Assembly: GCF_007754425.1 (NCBI RefSeq)
Contig: NZ_CP037452.1
Coordinates: 4,129,164-4,193,163 of the forward strand
Source of the DNA: Gimesia fumaroli
GTDB taxonomy: Bacteria; Planctomycetota; Planctomycetia; Planctomycetales; Planctomycetaceae
Length of the DNA stretch: 64,000 nucleotides
Reading direction: 5' to 3'
The translations under genes were made by a program, and so were the position numbers. The notes beneath the pieces were generated by a model. It was not told where the DNA came from, ran no database searches, and saw only the letters and a program-made list of their open reading frames with translations. Positions within the stretch are counted from its first letter, which is position 1, and every line of letters begins with the position of its first letter. Positions 57,823 through 64,000 of the stretch are shown piece by piece.

Positions 57823-60800
57823 TCAGAATATTCCTGTGCCCATACCATTCTGACGTGATTGCTTAAACTTAGGCTCTGTCAGGCACCAGGTTCCTTCGCT
57901 TTTTCCGGGTACGATCAATGAATTCAATATCGGACGCTCTTCAAAGTTGAATATTTCTGTTATGGATTTGTACGGCACGAGTTCAAATTCAGTATTCGCT
58001 GTCTTGAGTAATTCCGACTCTGCTACATCTGGTTTTCCTGCAGCCAATGCCAGCAGTAATTGCTGCACGACCTTCGACTGAGGCGCGGAGAGAGGATGAG
58101 TCATGCGTCCCCCTTCCTTGGGCTCAGGCCAGAGGAATTGAAAACGGTCTCCCTTAGACCAGTCGGGGTGCTGCTCCGCGAGTTTCTGGAAATTATGTCG
58201 GATCGTTTTTTGAATGACTTCGCCAGGCTTCACAGTCACCTGCGAATCAACATAATGCGCCGGCTGTCGATCGATTTGCCACCCCGCAGCATTACTCACA
58301 ACCTCAATCACATAGTTTCCGGAAGACATTTCGAAAATAGACTTGCCGGCCATATTCTTTTTCATCATCCAGGCTTTAGCTGCAGTCTCTTTAGAAGCAT
58401 CAGACAGTTTGACATCCACCCGCAATCCTTCCTCTGTACTAAATATGAGTGCCCCCCCTGCTGCCCTCTTTTTTGCTTGCTGGTTAGTGTCTCCGGGAAA
58501 ACCGTCGCCAAACGGATTCGAATTTGCCAGTCGCATTGTGAGAGGCTTCGCCAGCCGAAATGTCCCCGTATCTTTTCCCCGAACAATGAGTTTGTTCCAG
58601 GCGGGATGCTGTCCGTCATTAAAAACGTCTTTCAGAGTTTGGTTGGAATCTCCCCCCTCGCCTGCCGGGACGACTAACATCAAAACTTTTTCATAAACAT
58701 CCGGTTGATCGGCGGCATACGCATTGAACAGTTCCTGCACAACTTTGGCTTGAGATGCGGTCAAAGTAAATACCTGCAGTCCACCCAATTTTGAGTCCAG
58801 CCAGCGAAATTTGAACAGCCCTCCCTGGGACCAGTCCGGGTGGGCTTCAGCCAGTCGGGAATAGTCGCGTGCCACCCTGACCGGCACCACGATCGCCCCC
58901 GGTTTGACATCCACTTCAGCCAGGTCATATTTTGGATTTCCGTCATCCACTTCCCAACCGGCGTTCTCACAGGAAATACGAATGCGGTACATTCCGGCGG
59001 GTACCTCTACCAGAAGTGGGTCCACTGTTAAAAATCGATCTGCAAAACCGAAAACACCATCTGCCGGTCTTACTTGCATCGGATCCACTGGAAAGATGCC
59101 CACACGCCAACCGGGCTCTTGGCCTTCGAGTAAAATCGCTCCGAGATTTTCTTTACCTGCCTCAGAAGCCTGCTGGTTTAACTGATTTTTCTGAACTAAC
59201 ACTCGTGAACCATAAACTTCTCTCTTCTCCCCCGTCTCCTGTGAGACGATCGTTTCCATTGGTTGCTGACCATCAATCTCGTAGACCCGCTGTTTCTTGT
59301 TTGCAGCGGGGATATTCTTTTCAATCACCTGCATCAGCATTGACAGAGTAAACAACCCCGCCAGAACCGCAGTCACCCAGCCCATGATATTCCAGGGATT
59401 GTTCATGGCCGCAGAAGCCGCTTTCCGCTTAATAAAATAGGCGGCAACAACCATGCCACTGATCACTGCCAGTCTTAAACCCCAGATCTTGGCCCAGAGT
59501 TGCTCGTCTCGATTCAGATGAACCCAGATCTGCGTAAACAAGACCATACTCATTAACAGACCGATACCCAAAACAACCCCCAGGACGACCCGTTTATTGG
59601 AACGCCGATTCTCTTGAACAAACAGGTCATCACTGGGAGCGACAGGCATCTGCTCAGATTTTTCTTCAGCGAGCGCATCCCGCCGTTTAATGTAACGCGC
59701 GATATACAACAAAATGCCCACTGGTCCCGCAAAAACACAAGCTAGCAGAAACAGCCCGTCAACCAATTTCGCTGTTTTGGAACCCGGTTTGACCAGATTC
59801 TGTAACCCGCACACGATCAGTAGAAAGCCAATCGGAATGAAAAACAAAGAGGACACCAGTGTCATTTCGGGAACGTTCGCAGCAAAATGATTGCCAGTCG
59901 CCGTACCATACATCCAGATGAATAATGGCAACAGTAACAGCACGCTTCCGGTCCAGGCAACGGACCGATCCAGCCCCGATCCGCGGGAGTTCCCTCTGGA
60001 AACCGTTCCCCTCGTTGAACTGGCAGGCGCATTTCCATCCTGCTTCAGACTACGTTCCATCAGGAATCCTGCTGTGACAAACAGGCCACCTACCAGGGAA
60101 AAGATCAGAATCGGTAAAAACTGCCAATCATCGTTTGCCAGGAACGCCGGCTGGAAGAATCCGGTCGTAAACATCCAGTAAAAGAATACCATCAAGCCCC
60201 AGATACCAATGCCAGTCCCGGTCAGAGTCCGGGCATCCTTTTCTTTCACTGCCGTGACATAGTCAGGCCCTTTCGAAGCAATATGCAGCCAGTGCCCCCG
60301 AATCGCAAACCCGGCCACAGCCAGTATCGCCAACACAGACGCGGCCAAAATTGATCCGTGCAGCGAAGTAAATTTAGTCCCAAATGGTGCAGCACGAATC
60401 ACCGCTGTCGTGACAAACGACACCCCCAAAGTCATGAACATCGCTAACATTGAAAGGAACCAAGTAATAAAAGGAAGTGGTTTTTTATCTGCTCGATTCC
60501 AATAGACGATTGAGGCAATTGTCAGAATAAATACCAATGTCAGCGTGAATTTGACGATTTTGTTCATAACCTCATACGTCATTGAGGATTCGGGAGTGCT
60601 GGGACTGATCAGCTGAAACCCGGTGGCGATACCCAGTACTAGTGCGATCACGATGGCAATAATGTAAACCGCCGGTGTGCTCCCTTGTTCCAACATGACC
60701 GAGGTAGCAGAACCCTTGGATTCAACCGGTTGATTCTCTACAGCGACCGTTTCTGCTGGTAGGGGAGACGCTGGTGAAGTTGATTTGAAAACGGGTTCCA

Positions 60801-62412
60801 TCGATTTCGGATAACGTTTGCGTAGTCCTCCGACAAAATAGATCGTGAAACCAATCGTATACAGAATATAGAGCAACGCTCTTGGGAAATCGGGAATCAC
60901 TCCCAGATAAAACAGCATCTGCAGCAGTAACGTCCCGCCGGCAAAAGCAGCGGGCAGCGAAAGGGCATCGGACATACGTAATGACATAAATGGGATCGCC
61001 TGACGACGTTCTGCCTCATAAACAACTAAAGCAATCAAGATCCCCAGGAAGACACTACTCGCGGCACTAATTAGAAATGAGAACGGAGCATGCGCTTCTG
61101 AAAACGCAATCATCCCCCCCAAAAATAAAACGGCGTGTCCGACTGGCATGAAAACCCGTGGATCGGTCTCCATAGCAGAAGGAACCTCAACCTCTCGTTT
61201 CGCCACAGGTAAGGCCGCTTTCTGCGGTACCTCTGTTTGCTGACGTAGCGGCTTTGATGGCTTTCGTTCCATTGGCGGAACAGCACCAGGCTGCTGTACG
61301 TGGGCCAGATGTGCTCCCAGCAATTCGGCAACTTCATGTGCGGTCTGCAAACGATTCTCAGGACGCTTTTCCAATAGACAGTCGATAATTTCAACCAGCC
61401 AGTCCGGGATTTCTTCGTTGACGTCCTGAATCGGTCGCGGCGTATCGTCGCAAACCCGGCGGACGACCGCCACCAGATTACTCGCCCGAAATGGTGACCG
61501 CCCCGTACACATCGCATACATGACAGCCCCCAGGCTGAAAAGGTCACTCCGCTGATCGACATGATCACCCGATGCCTGTTCGGGAGACATATACTGCGGC
61601 GTGCCGGAGACCTCGCCGGTCTTCGTGATCGTCACATCATCGACGGCTCGCGCCAAGCCAAAATCGGTGATCTTGACCCGCTCCACCCCATTCTCCAGCA
61701 AGATATTTGCTGGTTTGATATCACGGTGAATCAATCCCTGTTTGTGAGCAGCGGCGAGTCCCTCAGCAATCTGGCTTCCGATCCGCAGAATTTCCGTCAC
61801 CTTCAGTGAACCAACTTTATCGAGTTTCTCCTGGAGCGACTGGCCTACCACAAATTCCATGACAAGATAAGGCAACTGTGCTTCATCGACGGCATGAATC
61901 GTTACAATATGCGGATGACTCACTGCTGCAGCAGCCTGTGCTTCGCGGAGAAACCGTTTGCGGGCATTCGGATTCACTGCCAATAGCGGCGACATCACCT
62001 TGATCGCCACGATTCGGTTCAATTTCGGATCCAGCGCGCGAAACACAATCCCCATCCCACCCTGCCCGATGACTTTTTGAATCTGATACTCTCCCAGCGT
62101 TCCCAGCAGATCTGGATCATCGGAAGGAGTCAGAAAATCAAGCGGATACGAGGTGGTGTCCACAGGTCCCAGAGGGGATTTTTCCAGAAAACTCCCCGCA
62201 TCATCATACGCCATAAGCAGCGCCTCAACGCGACGCCGCTGTTCCAGATTATCACCACACGTTTCATCCAGAAACTGAATACGCTCTGCCGGTGTTTTCT
62301 TCTCCAACGCAATCAAAAACAGTCCCTCTATCGATTGAGGGTTTACGTTCTCTCGTGTTGGTTCTGGTTCTCGCTCAGAGTTTTCAGATGGGTCTGATTC
62401 TGGATTGGACAT
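57823..62412 (-). CDS. Large membrane Ser/Thr protein kinase (PknB/Hanks type)
   Basis: 1,529 residues. The kinase domain covers about 109-370 with glycine loop IGQGGMGIVF, Lys138 in VAIKVM, HRDIKPAN (Asp231), DFGLAR (Asp250) and GTPQYMSPEQ; all catalytic residues are intact. After a linker come about fifteen membrane helices in several groups (residues about 425-1090). The last 400 residues are soluble and contain two homologous blocks of about 170 residues: one with AGWEVDD, AEAHPDWSQGGLFKFRW, ASQAKVVQELFNAYAADQPD and LIVRGKDTGTFRLAKP, the other with AGWQIDR, AEQHPDWSKGDRFQFLW, APQSKVVQQLLLALAAGKPD and LIVPGKSEGTWCLTEP. The fold is unknown. Beyond the IS element upstream is an ECF sigma factor, the usual planctomycete partner. 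Confidence 0.9.
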   Translation of the reverse strand: MSNPESDPSENSEREPEPTRENVNPQSIEGLFLIALEKKTPAERIQFLDETCGDNLEQRRRVEALLMAYDDAGSFLEKSPLGPVDTTSYPLDFLTPSDDPDLLGTLGEYQIQKVIGQGGMGIVFRALDPKLNRIVAIKVMSPLLAVNPNARKRFLREAQAAAAVSHPHIVTIHAVDEAQLPYLVMEFVVGQSLQEKLDKVGSLKVTEILRIGSQIAEGLAAAHKQGLIHRDIKPANILLENGVERVKITDFGLARAVDDVTITKTGEVSGTPQYMSPEQASGDHVDQRSDLFSLGAVMYAMCTGRSPFRASNLVAVVRRVCDDTPRPIQDVNEEIPDWLVEIIDCLLEKRPENRLQTAHEVAELLGAHLAHVQQPGAVPPMERKPSKPLRQQTEVPQKAALPVAKREVEVPSAMETDPRVFMPVGHAVLFLGGMIAFSEAHAPFSFLISAASSVFLGILIALVVYEAERRQAIPFMSLRMSDALSLPAAFAGGTLLLQMLFYLGVIPDFPRALLYILYTIGFTIYFVGGLRKRYPKSMEPVFKSTSPASPLPAETVAVENQPVESKGSATSVMLEQGSTPAVYIIAIVIALVLGIATGFQLISPSTPESSMTYEVMNKIVKFTLTLVFILTIASIVYWNRADKKPLPFITWFLSMLAMFMTLGVSFVTTAVIRAAPFGTKFTSLHGSILAASVLAILAVAGFAIRGHWLHIASKGPDYVTAVKEKDARTLTGTGIGIWGLMVFFYWMFTTGFFQPAFLANDDWQFLPILIFSLVGGLFVTAGFLMERSLKQDGNAPASSTRGTVSRGNSRGSGLDRSVAWTGSVLLLLPLFIWMYGTATGNHFAANVPEMTLVSSLFFIPIGFLLIVCGLQNLVKPGSKTAKLVDGLFLLACVFAGPVGILLYIARYIKRRDALAEEKSEQMPVAPSDDLFVQENRRSNKRVVLGVVLGIGLLMSMVLFTQIWVHLNRDEQLWAKIWGLRLAVISGMVVAAYFIKRKAASAAMNNPWNIMGWVTAVLAGLFTLSMLMQVIEKNIPAANKKQRVYEIDGQQPMETIVSQETGEKREVYGSRVLVQKNQLNQQASEAGKENLGAILLEGQEPGWRVGIFPVDPMQVRPADGVFGFADRFLTVDPLLVEVPAGMYRIRISCENAGWEVDDGNPKYDLAEVDVKPGAIVVPVRVARDYSRLAEAHPDWSQGGLFKFRWLDSKLGGLQVFTLTASQAKVVQELFNAYAADQPDVYEKVLMLVVPAGEGGDSNQTLKDVFNDGQHPAWNKLIVRGKDTGTFRLAKPLTMRLANSNPFGDGFPGDTNQQAKKRAAGGALIFSTEEGLRVDVKLSDASKETAAKAWMMKKNMAGKSIFEMSSGNYVIEVVSNAAGWQIDRQPAHYVDSQVTVKPGEVIQKTIRHNFQKLAEQHPDWSKGDRFQFLWPEPKEGGRMTHPLSAPQSKVVQQLLLALAAGKPDVAESELLKTANTEFELVPYKSITEIFNFEERPILNSLIVPGKSEGTWCLTEPKFKQSRQNGMGTGIF

Positions 62413-62431
62413 GATTTTTCTTTTTCTTCAG

Positions 62432-62447
62432 GATGGGAATTCCCATC
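62432..62447. repeat. Perfect 16-bp palindrome 20 bp upstream of the kinase start
   Basis: GATGGGAATTCCCATC reads the same on both strands. It sits between the IS element and the kinase ATG, in the 5' leader, where it could bind a dimeric regulator or form a hairpin in the mRNA. No T-tract follows on the - strand, so a terminator is unlikely. Confidence 0.6.
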
Positions 62448-62687
62448 AGGAAAAGATTTCTAACCAGGACCGTCTTGGTCCCACGTCTACTATTCCATGC
62501 GATTTTGACGAGCGGCGCGCCTCAGAGTTTCTGATAAAAAACGGTTTTTATTCAAAAACCAAATTCATCCTGTCACAACCCGATCGCTGTAAACCCATAA
62601 TACTAGAAGCTGTCTCATAACGTCAAAAAAAGTGAACTGTTTGGCGTGATGTTTGCATGTAATGTTCTCCTGAAAGGAGAATTTCTC

Positions 62688-63134
62688 ATGTATATGACGC
62701 TGGTCTGGTGGCCCAAACGAAAACGGGTTTCCACAAAAACAGCGTCCAGGACGGAACGCCCGGTCGTTTTGACCGATAAACAATGGTCTTTAGTCGCAAA
62801 TTTGTTTCCCTGGACTCCCCCTTCCCAAAAAGGAGGACGTCCCAAGGCCCACCCGCGAGATTGCTTGGAAGGCATTCTCTGGATTTTGGTGACAGGAGCG
62901 CGCTGGAAAGATTTACCAAAAGAGTATCCCTCTAAAGCGACATGCCATCGACGTTTCCAGCAATGGACGATCGAAGGACGGCTCTTGTCTGCCTGGCAAA
63001 TCATCTTAGAACGAATGGATGATGCCGGCCAAATTGATTTCTCTGAAACCTTTGCTGATGGCACGTTTGCCTCGGCAAAAAAGGGGGGAGAAGAGTTGGC
63101 CCGACTCGTCGTGGCAAAGGCACTAAAATCATGA
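62688..63134 (+). CDS. IS5-family transposase, OrfA (DUF4096-type N-terminal part)
   Basis: 148 residues from ATG 62688, with AAGGAG 8 bp upstream (an earlier ATG 62646 lies inside the IR side). It has the DUF4096 motif LTDKQWSLVANLFPW, GGRPKAHPRDCLEGILWIL, GARWKDLPKEYPSKATCHRRF and LFSAW-like helices, ending in FADGTFASAKKGG with the first catalytic Asp of the DDE triad. At 63077-63088 lies A6G6, a classical slippery run; the -1 frame from there reads KKGGRRVGPTRRGKGTKIM, exactly the family consensus and joining OrfB. Without slippage translation ends at TGA 63132-63134. Confidence 0.9.
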   Translation: MYMTLVWWPKRKRVSTKTASRTERPVVLTDKQWSLVANLFPWTPPSQKGGRPKAHPRDCLEGILWILVTGARWKDLPKEYPSKATCHRRFQQWTIEGRLLSAWQIILERMDDAGQIDFSETFADGTFASAKKGGEELARLVVAKALKS

Positions 63135-63532
63135 TCTTCGTCGATCGTCACGGGACACCTGTGGCGATCGACACAGAATCGGCCAGCCGTAGCGAAGTCA
63201 AGTTGATCGAGCCGCTTCTTGCAAAAAACACATTGCAAAATCGACAACCCGAGCGACTGGTTTATGACAAAGCCGCCGATTCGGACCCGTTGCGCAAACG
63301 GCTGATGGAAAATAAGATCGATCTGATCTGCCCGCATCGAAAATCGAGAGTCAAACCGCCGACGCAAGACGGTCGAAAGCTCCCACGCTTCAAACGACGT
63401 TGGATTGTGGAACGCAGTATTGCCTGGCTCCACAACTATCGTCGCATTGTCACGCGCTGGGAATATCACGATTACCTCTACGAAAGCTTTGTAATTCTTG
63501 GGTGTTTATTTACACTATTAAAAAGGTTTTGA
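63131..63532 (+). CDS. IS5-family transposase, OrfB (DDE C-terminal part)
   Basis: 133 residues if started at ATG 63131, which overlaps the OrfA stop as ATGA. The catalytic core has IFVDRHGTPVAIDTESAS (second Asp), LVYDKAADSDPLRKRL, LICPHRKSR and the third acidic residue in KRRWIVERSIAWLHNYRRI (Glu of WxxER). It is normally made as a 281-residue OrfAB fusion by a -1 shift on the A6G6 run upstream. No internal stop, so the element looks intact and may be active. Confidence 0.9.
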   Translation: MIFVDRHGTPVAIDTESASRSEVKLIEPLLAKNTLQNRQPERLVYDKAADSDPLRKRLMENKIDLICPHRKSRVKPPTQDGRKLPRFKRRWIVERSIAWLHNYRRIVTRWEYHDYLYESFVILGCLFTLLKRF

Positions 63533-63540
63533 GATGCCCT

Positions 63541-64000
63541 CTAAACAGTTTGATCTTTGTCTGATTTGATTTTAGAAAATAACCAGGCTCGTGAATATGC
63601 CCAGTGACGTGCCGCGGTTGCCCGTGAAATTCCCAGTACTTCAGCTGCTTCCTGTTCACTCAGACCCGCAAAGTAGCGCAGCTTCACCAGTTCGGCTTTC
63701 TCCGGGCTTTCCTGTGCGAATTTGGTGAGCGCGGCATCCAACTCCAACAGATCATCTGCTTGATCTAGAGCCGGTGCGGCGATTTCCGGAAGATCAACAC
63801 GGTCGTGTTCGCCGCCATGCTTGACTCGTTTTTTCCGACGTGCATTCTCAATCAAAATGCGTCGCATCGATTCTGCAGCTGCGGCAAAGAAATGTCCTCG
63901 ATGATCCCATTGTTGTTCTTCGCCTTCACTACCCATAAGTCGCAGATAGGCCTCATGCACAAGCGCCGTCGCCGTCAACGTTTGCCCGGGTGCTTCGTGA
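63541..64000 (-). CDS. ECF-type RNA polymerase sigma factor (planctomycete TIGR02999-like), 5' end outside window
   Basis: The frame runs from the right edge (HEAPGQTLTATALVHEAYLRL, broken here at the edge) to TAG 63543-63541. It has the region 2 block HFFAAAAESMRRILIENARRKKRVKHGGEH and a region 4 helix-turn-helix, KAELVKLRYFAGLSEQEAAEVLG with SRATAARHWAYSRAWLF. The motifs HEAYLRL and MRRILIENARRK are diagnostic for the ECF subfamily that planctomycetes pair with Ser/Thr kinases. About 153 codons are visible; roughly 30 N-terminal residues are missing. The stop codon is the IS target site; because CTA is duplicated the stop is preserved, so the protein is not truncated. Confidence 0.9.
   Translation of the reverse strand, partial: HEAPGQTLTATALVHEAYLRLMGSEGEEQQWDHRGHFFAAAAESMRRILIENARRKKRVKHGGEHDRVDLPEIAAPALDQADDLLELDAALTKFAQESPEKAELVKLRYFAGLSEQEAAEVLGISRATAARHWAYSRAWLFSKIKSDKDQTV

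Larger units (their letters stand above)
62606..63540 (+). mobile_element. IS5-family insertion sequence (IS427-like group)
   Basis: About 935 bp. Imperfect terminal inverted repeats begin GAAGCTGTCTCATAAC on the left (62606) and, read on the - strand, AGGGCATCTCAAAAC on the right (63540). They share the core TCTCA-AAC. CTA flanks both sides (62603-62605 and 63541-63543), a likely 3-bp target duplication; a 2-bp TA duplication with ends one base longer is also possible. CTAG and CTAA fit the YTAR target preference known for IS5-type elements. The two transposase ORFs lie inside. Exact ends await comparison with another copy. Confidence 0.82.

Noticed and set aside
58060-58677. 205-codon + strand frame inside the kinase gene
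   Set aside because: Antisense to the duplicated C-terminal domain, whose two copies are conserved at protein level on the - strand.
62615-63469. 284-codon - strand frame covering the insertion sequence
   Set aside because: Antisense to both transposase ORFs, which carry clear DDE motifs; the antisense translation shows no family features.

Overview
The window looks like a piece of a planctomycete chromosome, probably from the Gimesia/Planctomyces maris group; the genus is a guess. The evidence is the gene content: DUF1559 pilin-like proteins with a GFTLIE prepilin motif, a DUF1080 protein beside a Tat-exported Gfo/Idh/MocA oxidoreductase, an ECF sigma factor next to a very large Ser/Thr kinase, giant secreted Calx-beta and EF-hand proteins (one with an N-terminal LEDRTML motif and a dockerin), and the remnant of a PVC-type membrane-bound dehydrogenase/cytochrome gene.

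Layout. 1-12.4 kb is mixed housekeeping and catabolism: an RND adaptor lipoprotein (cut by the window edge), a CorA-like protein with GSN in place of GMN, a flavin monooxygenase, an MlrC-like peptidase, an ABC-F ATPase coupled to a SUI1-family protein, a GlsB-like membrane protein, a secreted three-gene sugar-degradation operon (sialidase-fold protein, DUF1080, Gfo/Idh/MocA) and a second ABC-F ATPase. 12.6-27.3 kb is an exopolysaccharide cluster, nearly all on the + strand: Wzy-like polymerase, Wzx-like flippase, two FemAB/BioF2-type acyltransferases, four GT4 and one GT2 glycosyltransferases, a hexapeptide acetyltransferase and two deacetylase-like proteins. It is followed by a pseudogene remnant, an orphan cytoplasmic histidine kinase and tRNA-Leu(CAA) with a clear terminator. 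29-36.7 kb holds a Tat-exported lactonase, an alpha/beta hydrolase, a leucine-rich-repeat lipoprotein, two GT39 membrane glycosyltransferases and a divergent DPM1-like GT2.

36.8-47.1 kb is a calcium-themed surface locus on the - strand: a small EF-hand membrane protein, a 1,689-residue protein with about 48 EF-hand-like loops built by large internal duplication, and a membrane-anchored SUMF1/FGE-fold protein. Two DUF1559 proteins follow. 47.4-57.1 kb is a single 3,220-residue Calx-beta protein (24 units, five of them nearly identical at DNA level) ending in a cohesin-like segment, a dockerin and a zincin motif.

57.3-64 kb holds a small anchored protein, a 1,529-residue membrane Ser/Thr kinase with an unassigned duplicated C-terminal domain, an IS5-family element, and the 3' part of an ECF sigma factor gene. 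The IS sits exactly in the sigma-factor stop codon, separates it from the kinase, and shows a textbook -1 frameshift site between its two ORFs.

The unifying theme is surface and extracellular matrix: polysaccharide synthesis and modification next to very large repetitive proteins predicted to bind calcium. I saw no CRISPR array, prophage or restriction system. The strongest candidates for something undescribed are the EF-hand/SUMF1-like locus, the duplicated C-terminal domain of the kinase, and the Calx-beta/dockerin/zincin protein.
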